A stretch of 64,000 nucleotides of DNA from Zoroaster sp. YZ-2022 (GCA_029582265.1 CM055823.1:19774827-19838826), one strand, 5' to 3'; counted from the stretch's first letter, positions 23,299 through 34,715 are shown. Made by a program: numbers and translations. The notes: generated by a model from the sequence alone, not told the origin.

Positions 23299-23792
23299 CT
23301 CCCTTTAAAGTGACAATTAATTATTGCTAAGCATATACATGTACATGTATATCTGATTTAATTTTAATTGGGACACCTGGGGACACCAAGTAATTTAACA
23401 AAATAAACAAATTAATTGAAGAATTGATTATGTGTTTGGGTTTGGTGTGTACACATTCCATCGGGTTGCACTTAAGAGTTGCCCAATTTGAGGTTTGTCC
23501 TGACGCATGAGGTCAAAACAAATCTATCCTTGGTAGATATCACAGTGGGCAAACCCAATTTACCTTTGTCGTGCTTTGCCAAGCATCTGCAGCCTCTTCT
23601 ACCTAGCTATCAGCTTGTGGGTTATTTGTAAATGCTGTGACAGGTATTTATACCTGCCATTACACAGTGGACACATCCTTGCGTATCTTTCTCCCTATAA
23701 TGCAATAAATATGATTCCTATCTAACATTACAAACAAATCTATTTGCTATAGTGAGAGAATACAAAATACATTGTAAAGGGAACCACTAAAT

Positions 23793-24292
23793 GTGACCCA
23801 ATCTTACAAAGTGAGTTGGAAGTCGCCAAGGCTACTTTTGTGTAACAATCCTTACACATGGGTTTTCACAATGCAAATCAATATAAATTGTCAATGAATT
23901 TCACCCCACAAGATATTGAAATTGAAATTTTAAAATTTGATAAATTTATTTTAGAGGTGTACATTAGGACAAAACATTTATGTGTTTTGTTTTACATGAT
24001 GAATCAATAAACGTAAACAAAGTAAGATAGCTTTGCATGGTGAAAAGGATAAGTATAGACTGTTTGCAGTGACACCATGTAGAATTCTCTTTTGAGTAAA
24101 TTCTGAAAAGAACTGGTTGGTTACAATTTGACATTTCAATCAGTATGCTCTGATCATCTTCAAGAGAATTGAATTGAATTGAATTGAATTGTGTGTGTGT
24201 GTATGGTAGCAAATTGAAGATAACAATATGCTTGTTTTAGTAACCTCAAAAATTCCATAAGAAGACTCATTTTGTAGGATCCGGTCACAAAC
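23793..24292. mobile_element. MITE, GTGACC-ended family, with Penelope arm inserted
   Basis: The left end GTGACCCAATCTTACAAAGT and right end TTTGTAGGATCCGGTCAC match the ends of the element at 50743-50970. A Penelope-derived arm occupies 24029-24170 inside it. Confidence 0.55.
24029..24170. mobile_element. Single Penelope-derived arm
   Basis: GCTTTGCATGGTGAAAAGGA, then TTCTGAAAAGAACTGG and TCAGTATGCTCTGATCATC, in the order of the arms at 12.9 and 34.5 kb; the partner arm is missing. It ends in an AATTG repeat. Confidence 0.75.
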
Positions 24293-24394
24293 AGCAATGA
24301 TCATTATTGAATTCACAGTCAGACAATATGATTTGCCCTTCACCAACATTTTTTAAGCACTGTATTTCTCAGTATTTCCGAGGGTCTGTAGGGG

Positions 24395-24480
24395 AAAAAG
24401 CTCCAAAGGGCACTCGGGCAGGACTCAAACCTACGACTTCCTGCTTACTTGTGCTGATGTCTTACCTCTCGACCACCAAT
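24395..24480 (-). mobile_element. tRNA-like SINE head
   Basis: On the minus strand GTGGTCGAGAGGTAAGACAT (box A-like) is followed by GTAGGTTTGAGTCCTGCC (box B GGTTTGAGTCC). The head differs from the SINE at 54.0 kb, so it is a second tRNA-derived family or an old tRNA pseudogene. Confidence 0.55.
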
Positions 24481-24697
24481 TGCAAGCTTGCCCAATGACG
24501 ACAGGCAGTTATTATGCTAATGATTTTGTCAGTGTATTAACATGTAAGTCTTTTTATTGAAACCCTGAGAACATTTACTAATGTTAAAAAGAATCAAATT
24601 TAAAAAATATTATGCTTGCATTAATTCATGACATTTTTAAATGTTGAAAAATTGCCAAGACAATTTGAGTTTTAAAGGCAAGTTGAATGAAACTCAC

Positions 24698-24813
24698 AGG
24701 CTTGTATTTCTTTAGTACACCTTCTTCTGTCTCATCATCTTCTTTACTCTCTGATGCCAATTGTTCCGACTCCTCTTGTCCATCCTCATCTGCAGTGTCT
24801 GAAGACAATCCTT
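24698..24813 (-). CDS. Acidic N-terminal exon of the recombinase gene
   Basis: A 116-bp minus-strand exon with a good acceptor (AAAGTTTGCAG) and donor GTGAGTTTC. It reads GLSSDTADEDGQEESEQLAS followed by more acidic residues and KKYKP. It starts with two bases of a split codon, so at least one upstream exon exists, but none was identified. It exits in phase 0 into the zinc-finger exon at 23298. Confidence 0.65.
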
Positions 24814-24819
24814 CTGCAA

Positions 24820-25520
24820 ACTTTAAATAAAGTTACTATTTTTGCATTAATTCATGACATTTTTAAACATTGAAAATCTACAAAGGCAGTTTAAAGATGT
24901 ATCGGCCCATGTTTGGGTCGATTTGAAGATAAAAATAGATTTAAATGTTGACTTGATTTTTTCGAGGTTAAGGAAGTTATAAGATTTTATTTGAGACATT
25001 TAACGAAAATAATTAGTACCAGTAAATTAAAAACTCAAATTTTTAACAGCCAAATTTCATAATATGTTGTTCTTTGCATTTAACAACAATATTATCTCTC
25101 AAAATTTGTTCGCTTTATAAATTCTATTTTGTCGGTCGTCAAAGCTAAACATGGGCGATATATTTGTTTTAAGTTTTAAATAATGTGCATACTACGTGGC
25201 CATTTCTGTGGATATTTTTGTCTCTCCCTACTATTGCGTGAATTATAATTTATGTAATTGCAACATCTTAATCATAACATTTGGTGTGTGTTGTCTTGAT
25301 AACCCAAAATCTGTGTCTTCGGCCGTTGGTTAACTCGACTCAAGATAACCGAGTTGATGGCACACCAGCCAGCCACCCAACATACGTATACTATGTGGCT
25401 GCACATGACACACAACAAAATATCACGGCTTGTAGTATACTGTCCTCCTTTCTCTGCAAAGTTTGATGATGCATATAAACTTTGACAATTGAACAACAAA
25501 ACAAATCATGAACCTCAGCT
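24820..25520. other. No recognised feature
   Basis: Any upstream exon of the minus-strand gene could lie here, but I cannot identify one. Confidence 0.4.
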
Positions 25521-25526
25521 TACTGC

Positions 25527-26822
25527 CCGAGGTTCATGATGTATGTGTTATCCACTGGTTATTGAAATCAATCCAAGGCAGGGGTCACACCATGGGTCAG
25601 ACGGGCTTACCGCCTGAGGTTCATGATGTATGTGTTATCCACTGGTTATTGAAATCAATCCAAGGCAGGGGGTCACACCATGGGTCAGACGTGCTTACTG
25701 CCTGAGGTTCATGATGTATGTGTTATCCACTGGTTACTGAAATCAATCCAAGGCAGGGGGTCACGCCATGGGTCAGACGGGCTTACTGCCTGAGGTTCAT
25801 GATGTATGTGTTATCCACTGGTTACTGAAATCAATCCAAGGCAGGGGTCACACCATGGGTCAGACGGGCTTACTGCCTGAGGTTCATGATGTACAAATGT
25901 ATGTGTTATCCACTGGTTACTGAAATCAATCCAAGGCAGGGGTCACACCATGGGTCAGACGGGCTTACTGCCTGAGGTTCATGATGTATGTGTTATCCAC
26001 TGGTTACTGAAATCAATCCAAGGCTGGGGTCACACCATGGGTCAGACGGGCTTACTGCCCGAGGTTCATGATGTATGTGTTATCCACTGGTTACTGAAAT
26101 CAATCCAAGGCAGGGGTCACACCATGGGTCAGACGTGCTTACTGCCTGAGGTTCATGATGTATGTGTTGTCCACTGGTTATTGAAATCAATCCAAGGCAG
26201 GGGTCACACCATGGGTCAGACGGGCTTACTGCCTGAGGTTCATGATGTATGTGTTATCCACTGGTTATTGAAATCAATCCAAGGCAGGGGTCGATCACAC
26301 CATGGGTCAGACGTGCTTACCGCCTGAGGTTCATGATGTATGTGTTATCCACTGGTTACTGAAATCAATCCAAGGCAGGGGTCACACCATGGGTCAGACG
26401 GGCTTACCGCCTGAGGTTCATGATGTATGTGTTATCCTCTGGTTATTGAAATCAATTCAAGGCAGGGGTCGATCACACCATGGGTCAGACGTGCTTACCG
26501 CCTGAGGTTCATGATGTATGTGTTATCCACTGGTTACTGAAATCAATCCAAGGCAGGGGTCACACCATGGGTCAGACGGGCTTACCGCCTGAGGTTCATG
26601 ATGTATGTGTTATCCACTGGTTATTGAAATCAATCCAAGGCAGGGGTCACACCATGGGTCAGACGTGCTTACTGCCTGAGGTTCATGATGTATGTGTTAT
26701 CCACTGGTTACTGAAATCAATCCAAGGCAGGGGTCACACCATGGGTCAGACGGGCTTACCGCCTGAGGTTCATGATGTATGTGTTATCCACTGGTTATTG
26801 AAATCAATCCAAGGCAGGGGTT
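25527..26822. repeat. 87-bp minisatellite, 15 copies
   Basis: Units begin GAGGTTCATGATGTATGTGT and include CCACTGGTTA and CACACCATGGGTCAGACG. Most are 87 bp, a multiple of three, so long plus-strand frames appear (units read EVHDVCVIHWLLKSIQGRG). A few are longer through GGG or GATC insertions that break the frame. Length variation without frame preservation argues against coding. Confidence 0.95.
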
Positions 26823-27057
26823 CATAGTTATACAGCCCCAGCTGTTGATCTATCAAATGATTTTAAATGATAAAGGTACTATGCCAGCATGTGTAATACT
26901 TGTCAAATGGTGCTGTGTGGTGAATGCATCTAAAATGTACATGGTACTGCTACATGTATCTACACAGCTAATCCAGCACCATTCATAAACGGACAGTCGT
27001 CTAGTTTTGAATGGTCTGTCAAATGGCTGGAAAACTATATCGAGAGTAGGAGGGTTA

Positions 27058-27196
27058 GGCATACTCCTAGAAGCAGTTTTAACAATGTTACCAAACTACG
27101 TTACCTTTAAAATACAATCTAAGATTCTTATTTGTAAGATACTAATTGTACATTCCCTTTAATTTGCCATTCTGGTCATAACCAATGTTGCCTTCC
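27058..27196. repeat. Diverged monomer(s) related to the 81-bp minisatellite
   Basis: GGCATACTCCTAGAAGCAGT, AACAATGTTACCAAAC and ACCAATGTTGCCTTCCCTT match segments of the unit at 49.6-50.6 kb, in the same order, with unrelated sequence between. Confidence 0.6.
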
Positions 27197-27198
27197 CT

Positions 27199-27465
27199 TT
27201 AAAGGGGCAATATCGCCACGATAAACAGGGCATGGAATTGAAGTGCTAGTTTTAGATTAACTCAGTGACTGTAACAGGGCATGGAATCGAAGTGCTAGTT
27301 TTAGATTAACTCAGTGACTGAAAATAATACCCCACATGATAAGGTCATAAAATGTTGCTGCTGCATAAGTGATTTTCAGTCACTGTAGTGTTCATCTTAA
27401 ACTAGGACACCGATTCCATGCCCTGTTGAAAGTCTGCTCTTATCATGACGATATTGTCCCTTTAA
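27199..27465. mobile_element. MITE, GGCATGGAATC family, best-preserved copy
   Basis: Termini TTAAAGGGGCAATATCG and CGATATTGTCCCTTTAA. Inside are AACAGGGCATGGAAT and ATTCCATGCCCTGTT in inverted orientation. The left inner block AACAGGGCATGGAATNGAAG is tandemly duplicated. The right side carries AAAGTCTGCTCTTATCATGA, the progenitor of the 26-bp unit at 18.2 kb. Confidence 0.85.
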
Positions 27466-27939
27466 CCCTCCTACTTTTGTAAAACAAACAATTTGCCACG
27501 CAGCTAAATAATTGATCCCATTTTCACCCCTAAAAGATTGGGGGGAGGGGTTGCTGTTGTTATATTTACCAGGTGAAATTTTCCGATGCAACTTTTTTTT
27601 CTTTTCCAAAATTGTATATTGCCATTTCCTTGACAAATTTCTATGCATTTGCAATGTTGTTTTGGTAATTTTACATTTATCTCTCGTTTGGAAATTTTAA
27701 AATACCAAATAATATAGCACAATGTGCAAAGACCTTGATAGAAGCTTCTTAAATCTCACCATAATTGTTTTGTAAGCACTTTGGAAATCATGGACTGGAT
27801 GATGAAAACACTCCGACATCACGTCAACGAGAGTAAAATCCTAAATAGAAGAATGTAATATAAGTATTAATGCATTGTCCGAATATAAATGCACAGTCAG
27901 AAGGTTTGTAGATATGTTGCCCATGTTTTGACGATCCCG

Positions 27940-28439
27940 NNNNNNNNNNNNNNNNNNNNNNNNNNNNNNNNNNNNNNNNNNNNNNNNNNNNNNNNNNNNN
28001 NNNNNNNNNNNNNNNNNNNNNNNNNNNNNNNNNNNNNNNNNNNNNNNNNNNNNNNNNNNNNNNNNNNNNNNNNNNNNNNNNNNNNNNNNNNNNNNNNNNN
28101 NNNNNNNNNNNNNNNNNNNNNNNNNNNNNNNNNNNNNNNNNNNNNNNNNNNNNNNNNNNNNNNNNNNNNNNNNNNNNNNNNNNNNNNNNNNNNNNNNNNN
28201 NNNNNNNNNNNNNNNNNNNNNNNNNNNNNNNNNNNNNNNNNNNNNNNNNNNNNNNNNNNNNNNNNNNNNNNNNNNNNNNNNNNNNNNNNNNNNNNNNNNN
28301 NNNNNNNNNNNNNNNNNNNNNNNNNNNNNNNNNNNNNNNNNNNNNNNNNNNNNNNNNNNNNNNNNNNNNNNNNNNNNNNNNNNNNNNNNNNNNNNNNNNN
28401 NNNNNNNNNNNNNNNNNNNNNNNNNNNNNNNNNNNNNNN
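27940..28439. other. Assembly gap of exactly 500 N
   Basis: A round-number gap, so its true length is unknown. It abuts a 59-bp tandem array on its right, the likely reason assembly failed. Confidence 0.99.
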
Positions 28440-28602
28440 AAACCAATGTCTGTAAATGCATCCATACTTTATAAGAATCAAGAGATATGTAAAGAAACCA
28501 ACCAATGTCTGTAAATGCATCCATACTTTATAAGAATCAAGAGATATGTACAGAAACCAACCAATGTCTGTAAATGCATCCATACTTTATAAGAATCAAG
28601 AG
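28440..28602. repeat. 59-bp tandem repeat, about 2.7 visible copies
   Basis: Unit contains AACCAATGTCTGTAAATGCA and ATACTTTATAAGAATCAAGA. The array runs into the gap on its left and is cut by a MITE on its right, within a unit. Confidence 0.92.
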
Positions 28603-28968
28603 ACTGGCTCTGTGAAAATGAGTCACAAGTCGCAAATTTGAAAAATTGAGATTTCTATGTGGCTTTAATATTTTATTGATTGAAATTGACGTAAATTTCA
28701 ATCAATAAAATATTAAAATCAATGATTTTTTGTGAGTAGGTTGTTTCATTTCTGTCATTTGTTTTCCTTTCGAACGCTTGTTTTCCTAAGAATTCAATTG
28801 TGTTAATTATGCAAATTATTGGTTATTAAAAATGGCATATCTCCATAATGCAATACGTCACACACCTCTAACATATACCAAATTAAATGATGTACTCTTT
28901 CCATCCACATAGAAATATCAATTTTTCAAATTTGCTACTTGTGACTCATTTTCACAGAGCGGGTCACA
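28603..28968. mobile_element. MITE, GGCTCTG-ended, about 365 bp
   Basis: Left ACTGGCTCTGTGAAAATGAG and right TCATTTTCACAGAGCGGGTC are inverted repeats that extend about 60 bp inward with mismatches. A second palindrome (TTTTATTGATTGAAATTGAC with its inverse) lies near 28670-28710. Confidence 0.85.
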
Positions 28969-29106
28969 TAATGTACACAAACCAAGTTTGTTTCAGCTTA
29001 CTCCGTTCTGTATAATAGTGAAAGTGCAATGCATATTTGTTTGTATTCTTAACTTTAAAATTTCCGTTTTTTCTCTAAGATGAAAGTACTTCAGGGAGAA
29101 TAATTT

Positions 29107-29500
29107 CTCAGGATGATTTATACTTGTACCAACTTTAATAGTAATAATAATAATAATAATAATAAGGTGGACTTATCCACCAAACTGGTGCTCAAGGCGC
29201 ATTATTATTATTACCCCTGCTCATCAGGCTCATAAATCATTCCTGAAACCATCTCAGCTCCCTGCGGAGTATACAGCTCAATTGCTGCCATTACAGCGCA
29301 TATAGGGCTAATCAAACACAACAACCAACTCTGCCCTCACAGGTACCCATTTACCCCTGGGTGGAGAGTAGCAATTATGGTAAAGTGTCTTGCTCAAGGA
29401 CACAAGCACCCCGGTCGTGGCTGGGATTCGAACCCACATTCTGACGACTCGGCCATCAGAACACAAATCCGATGCACTATAAAATAAAACTCTCGACCAT
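29107..29500 (-). mobile_element. tRNA-derived SINE
   Basis: Minus orientation: box B GGGTTCGAATCCCAGCC, then the CTTGAGCAAGACACTTTACC block, GGAGCTGAGATGGTTTC, and an AAT-rich tail (29141-29165 on the plus strand). Same family as 54025-54388. Confidence 0.9.
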
Positions 29501-29617
29501 GGCACTCCAACTTTACACCAAGTAAGCTTTGAGATAATAATTTGTGAATTTGATAATCTGGTAATTACCAATATAGTACATTCCCTGGTACTTTTGTTCA
29601 GTAATAGTGATTATAAT

Positions 29618-30076
29618 ATTAAGTAAGACTAATTGCGGTGACACCATGTGGAATCTCAATTGAGTAGTAATTAGTTCTGAAAAGAACTGGTGGTACAACT
29701 CGACGTTTCGATCAGTATGCTCTGATCGTCCTCAGGAGAATGCCGGACTCTGGAAAATGCTGCTGCTTAAGTAGACTGCTGGAGGATCATCCCATGAATG
29801 GATGCTGGAGGATTAGTTCGTTGAGGCGCGCGAGGCGGAACTGTTGAGACTAGGATCCTAGGGGTTGGGGGAGAGGAGTGTGTGCTCACTGAACTGAATC
29901 AGTTGTTGGCAAGCACAGGGGGATGGAGGGTGGTTGACTTAGGATATAGGAGATCCCTCAGTCTGGGGTGGGTTATGGACTTTGGATATAGAAGATCCTT
30001 CAGTCTGTAGTAGTGGTCGCCAAATGGATGCTGGAGGATTAGTTCATTGAGGCGCGCAGGCGGGAACTGTTGAGAC
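29618..30076. mobile_element. Penelope-derived arm, long copy
   Basis: Begins AAGTAAGACTAATTGCGGTG, carries GTTCTGAAAAGAACTGG and CGATCAGTATGCTCTGATCG, and includes the block missing from the left arm at 12.9 kb. It ends with a second copy of GATGCTGGAGGATTAGTTC, so it is rearranged. It stops about 60 bp before an IRF exon. Confidence 0.85.
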
Positions 30077-30139
30077 AGTTTTATTATAATATTCACTTTT
30101 ATTTATCTGCTTATTCACTTTTATTTATCTGCTTATCAG

Positions 30140-30280
30140 ATATAGAGATGCTACAAGACATCATAAGGGGTGATTTGCCAATGGAGACTGGTTCAGTTCA
30201 AGGGATGGAGTATCTATGTCCAGACTCATCTCCACACATGTATGACTCAAATCAAGTATTTACACAGCAACATGTACAAG
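30140..30280 (+). CDS. IRF-like gene, linker exon
   Basis: A 141-bp exon, acceptor GCTTATCAG and donor CAAG|GTACAA. It reads DIEMLQDIIRGDLPMETGSV and ends near FTQQHVQ. It starts with two bases of a split codon, so a preceding exon is needed. It ends with one base, which joins in phase to the exon at 30994. In IRF proteins the region between the N-terminal DNA-binding domain and the C-terminal association domain is poorly conserved, so the assignment rests on order, strand and phase. The DNA-binding exons were not seen; they may lie in the gap at 27.9 kb or upstream of the window. Confidence 0.6.
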
Positions 30281-30993
30281 GTACAAAATGCATTTTTGTA
30301 TTCGTTCTAATGTGGAGTTTAGGAGTGGAGTGGCCTGGGTGTCCCCCTCCCATGTGTCATGACAATCATTTCTGACCATCTGGACCCCCTCACCCTTTCA
30401 AAAACACCAAGACAACACAACAACTGACTTTCAAAAAGACAAGGGATCCTGTTAACATTTTTGTACGCATTACCAGGCATGATATTCTTCCTACTTTTGT
30501 AGGAAATCCTACCTTTTGATTTTGAAAATCCTACCATGAAACCGGGTTCCGACTAACTTCAGACCATGGAAACTTTCCTTGTATATCATTTTATTGTAAA
30601 TACCAAGATAAAAAACAGTTTCCTTGCTATACATGGCTATAGAGGTAAACCGCTATAGGCTAGTATATGCCTAATGATCAATAATGGCAAAAATCTTTCC
30701 TGCCTTTTCACTTTCTCACAATATCATCCATGATAACCAATGATGTTGCAACTGATCCCGCTGTGACATCACTGATCTGCTCATGAATATGCATGAAAAC
30801 CAAAAAAAAGGGATCAAAACACCCACAAATTGGCAATAAAAAGGTTGAAAACTGATGTCAACATGGTTACAGAGTTTTATAAATAAAGTCTGATTTCATT
30901 GGCTCTTAAAGGACTCACTGTATTGAGTTGTCTTACTGTGTATTTCTGCAACCTTAATTTATTTATTTTGTATCCATCATTTGTCTCGATTAG

Positions 30994-31249
30994 AAGAAGG
31001 AGCTCAGGCAGTTCCTGTTGAGAACCCGACAGTCATGATTTCTGGTGTCATCCCGCAGCCCATCAGCTGCCGACCAATCACTGCACCAGCAGGAAGCATC
31101 AAATGTGTCAAGTATGTCAGTTGATCCTCCAGTAGGAAGTCCTATTGACGTCGCAGAGAAACCGCCAGCGACGGAAGATGTCGAGTCAGGCAGCGAAGGA
31201 GAGATGCCAAAGGCATCAAAGATGGAGGAGGCGCCAAGTCTACCAGATT
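30994..31249 (+). CDS. IRF-like gene, linker exon with internal frame conflict
   Basis: Acceptor GTCTCGATTAG and donor GATT|GTAAGAA. The phase from the previous exon gives EGAQAVPVENPTVMISGVIP, which stops at 31125. The phase required by the next exon (44378) gives MSVDPPVGSPIDVAEKPPAT then an acidic Ser/Glu-rich stretch ending PSLPD, open only from 31039. The exon length is one base more than phase-consistent, so one extra base probably lies between 31039 and 31125, either an assembly error or a real frameshift. Low-complexity acidic sequence is typical of IRF linkers. A short alternative using donor CAA|GTATGT at about 31109 would avoid the stop but exit in the wrong phase for the next exon. 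Confidence 0.6.
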
Positions 31250-31989
31250 GTAAGAAAAAAAAATCACTCTTTACTTTAATCTTCCCGATATAAACACACA
31301 ATTCATTTGTCCCGTGTCCCTCATTTAAAAGTCTGTTATCGGTCTTCTTTTTTCTTTTCTTGCGACATGTTAATGATCAATCATTTCCACGGTGCGCGAT
31401 GTTTTTGGGTACTCCAGATGAGCGAATGACGGCAGCTCAGAGGCCATCATCATAGAGCTGCCTAGCTGAATTGAATTGAATTGAATTTATTTCATTCATC
31501 TTGTGGCCAAAAAGCCAAATTGCAAGAATGTTAACAATAATTATCATTAAAACCTACATATATTATTTAAAAACAATAAAATTGCACAATTACAAAAGCA
31601 TTTGTATTTTTAAATCAGGGAGGAAAAATTTACAGAAACACTGAAAATTACTATACAGAAAGCAATAAAAGAAAGTACCAAATATTTAGACAAAGCACAT
31701 AAACAGAAGTACTAGAAAAAAAACCCCCACTAAAATTGCACATATGCAAAAAGAATAACATCGATCCTTCCCATCCACGACACATCGGCAAACATCTCCT
31801 ACGTGTTTGCTCATGCTACATTTTTCATTTCATTGTGCTGCTAACCGTTAAAGAAAGAAAAAGACGCACAAACTTGACGGCTGTTTTTGCTAGCAAACTT
31901 CTTTTTTTTAATTCCTAAAAAGAGAGTCACAATTAGAATAAGTGCAAATTTGTATATATAGTCACAAATGTCTTGGGACCACTTTAAAA
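31250..31989. other. Intron sequence, no feature
   Basis: Start of the long IRF intron. It includes AATTG repeats (31469-31485) and AT-rich unique DNA. Confidence 0.5.
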
Positions 31990-32994
31990 GAACTGTATGA
32001 AGATTACGGTGATGCATACATTGTATCATGTTATATAGAACTGTATGAAGATTACGGTGATGCATACATTGTATCATGTTATATAGAACTGTATGAAGAT
32101 TACGGTGATGCATACATTGTATCATGTTATATAGAACTGTATGAAGATAACGGTGATGCATACATTGTATCATGTTATATAGAACTGTATGAAGATAACG
32201 GTGATGCATACATTGTATCATGTTATATAGAACTGTATGAAGATAACGGTGATGCATACATTGTATCATGTTATATAGAACTGTATGAAGATAACGGTGA
32301 TGCATACATTGTATCATGTTATATAGAACTGTATGAAGATAACGGTGATGCATACATTGTATCATGTTATATAGAACTGTATGAAGATAACGGTGATGCA
32401 TACATTGTATCATGTTATATAGAACTGTATGAAGATAATGGTGATGCATACATTGTATCATGTTATATAGAACTGTATGAAGATAACAGTGATGCATACA
32501 TTGTATCATGTTATATAGAACTGTATGAAGATAACGGTGATGCATACATTGTATCATGTTATATAGAACTGTATGAAGATAACGGTGATGCATACATTGT
32601 ATCATGTTATATAGAACTGTATGAAGATTACGGTGATGCATACATTGTATCATGTTATATAGAACTGTATGAAGATAATGGTGATGCATACATTGTATCA
32701 TGTTATATAGAACTGTATGAAGATAACGGTGATGCATACATTGTATCATGTTATATAGAACTGTATGAAGATAACGGTGATGCATACATTGTATCATGTT
32801 ATATAGAACTGTATGAAGATAACGGTGATGCATACATTGTATCATGTTATATAGAACTGTATGAAGATAACGGTGATGCATACATTGTATCATGTTATAT
32901 AGAACTGTATGAAGATAACGGTGATGCATACATTGTATCATGTTATATAGAACTGTATGAAGATAACGGTGATGCATACATTGTATCATGTTAT
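31990..32994. repeat. 48-bp minisatellite, 21 copies (left half)
   Basis: Unit begins GAACTGTATGAAGATAACGG and ends GTATCATGTTATATA. Because 48 is a multiple of three and no stop occurs, both strands are open over the entire array (plus ELYEDNGDAYIVSCYI, minus NMIQCMHHRYLHTVLY). The array continues at 43521 after a 10.5-kb insertion. Confidence 0.98.
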
Positions 32995-33004
32995 CACTGT
33001 GAAA

Positions 33005-33150
33005 ATCTCGCTCGGTTAAAATTTCAATAAACACGGTTAAAATATGGGTACCCTACATTTTAACCTTAATTTAACCGTCTTAGTGCACGGTTAAATCGCC
33101 TTTAAAAAATTCCTTTGTATTGTCTCGGTTAAAGTGTGGTTAAAACTCGG
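33005..33150. repeat. Left subterminal GGTTAAA repeats of the CACTA-like element
   Basis: CGGTTAAA-type motifs occur repeatedly in both orientations, for example at 33014, 33037, 33060 (inverted), 33090 and 33126. Clusters of short subterminal motifs are transposase-binding sites in plant CACTA elements; the role here is inferred. Confidence 0.75.
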
Positions 33151-33566
33151 TACCTGTTCTGAGATCTGCTGAGGGCTTGCTCATTAACTCTGTGGTGAGT
33201 TAATCCATTGTTGACAGAGATAATCCCAATACAAAAGCCTCCGCTTGCCTGAGACATAACGGTCAATGTTTGTTCAACCATGCGCGAAAGAGTATCGTCC
33301 ATGTTGTGCCCATAGCGCAGCCTGCAGTCCGCATTTAACCGGCTGAATTTCGAATTGGGGTACGCCACCGCCAGTCAGGAATGTGCCTAAAACGAGCGAA
33401 CGCTTAGTCTAGTCTGTTACGTTGTAATTATTTGGCGCGGCCGCCATTTTTAGCGCCAAAAGAAGAAAAAGTCCGTCCCCTGCTTAGGATTGACGTCATG
33501 TCAGCACCGACAACTTTGCCTCTGATCTGCAACTGGTACGTGAATATTTGTGTGTGTGTGTAAGTA

Positions 33567-33810
33567 AAATAAACCCTTTCACGGTATAGCGCGCCATGTC
33601 GGGCAAAATTGTTTATTGAACATTCGTTGCCGTCATGCGATCGACCCATATCAGCGCCGAACTTTCCGCCCGCACGGAAGTTAATTCGAGCGCTGGGTAC
33701 CGGTATACGGGTCCGATCGCAGACGGCAACGAGCATTCAAATAAACAAATTTGTCTCGTCACTGTCAACATGTCATGTCCGCAAAACCCTTTTTTGATTC
33801 AAGGGTTTTA
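33567..33810. repeat. Hairpin, 36-bp arms
   Basis: TTTATTGAACATTCGTTGCC at 33611 onward pairs with GGCAACGAGCATTCAAATAA near 33724, and the arms continue through CGATCG. The loop is CpG-rich. It may be a small nested foldback element. Confidence 0.65.
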
Positions 33811-34455
33811 ATTAACTCAATTTAAGCTGGCCAAAATCGCGATTCACAGTAGATACTATCTGAAGATCAGGATCGGTTTGGGGTTTTAAATTTTTGGCTA
33901 GTTGGTTTACCGCTGGGAAAACCGCGGTTTGCAGTTTTACTGTGAATTAAAAAAATAATAATATAATTAGAAAGTCATTATATAACATGTTACTGATGTT
34001 CTTTCACCGTATAATCAGAGAGCAATACAAATCTATCATAAGGTAAAGAGTACCCATCGTCAGCTTGCAACTTTGAACTGAAATTGAAATTAACACATTT
34101 TAATTGAAAATATTAATTTATTTTAACAGAACAAGGAAATGCTGGAAGGGCTATGCCATTGGACAAGTCAAGGCAACAAGGGAATTCCAGCCAGAGAAGG
34201 GAAAAGGCGTAGAGTCAACTCAAGATATTTGTAGTGTTCCTGGTGCCAGTTTTATGTGATTATTTATTGTATTAAACTTTCATATTTATTTTGTTTATTT
34301 CACAAAGTTAATATATACAATACTTAAAGCCTATGACCCTATTTATACTACTCTTAACATCGCTGCTTTTATATTTTACTTAGTCAACTTGTTTTAATTG
34401 TTTTCTATTTATGTTGGCCTACACAGTTTTATATGCAATTTTTGTAATTAAATTT

Positions 34456-34715
34456 TTAAGTAAGACTTGTGGTGACACCATATTAACATGTTCATTTGAG
34501 TAGTAATTGGTTCTGAAAAGAACTGGGGTACAACTCTACGTTTGATCAGTATGCTCTGATCGTCCTCAGGACAATCAGAGCACGGATCAAACGCTGAGTT
34601 GTACCTCCAGTTCTTTTCAGAACTAATTACTACTCAATTGAGCATTTCACATGGTGTCACCGCAATTTGTCTTACTTATCCTCCTCACCATGCAAAGCTA
34701 CGAGTTTTACTTAAC
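34456..34715. mobile_element. Penelope-derived palindrome (foldback)
   Basis: Two arms with no coding core: AAGTAAGACTTGTGGTGACA...GATCAGTATGCTCTGATCG and the inverse ending GGTGTCACCGCAATTTGTCT. It is inside the CACTA-like element, so it arrived after or with it. Confidence 0.85.

Noticed and set aside
25508..26827. Plus-strand frames over the 87-bp array as a repeat protein
   Set aside because: Units with 1-4 extra bases break the frame several times, so coding is not maintained.
31841..33034. Long minus-strand frame of 397 codons over the 48-bp array as a protein
   Set aside because: It is the reverse reading of a minisatellite, the plus strand is equally open, and the array is cut by a transposon. 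No start context or splice support.
34130..34260. Possible IRF exon after a TTTTAACAG acceptor
   Set aside because: It lies inside the CACTA-like element. Its phase could match only by using the weak donor near 31109, and it has no good donor of its own. The 44378 exon joins properly to 31249.
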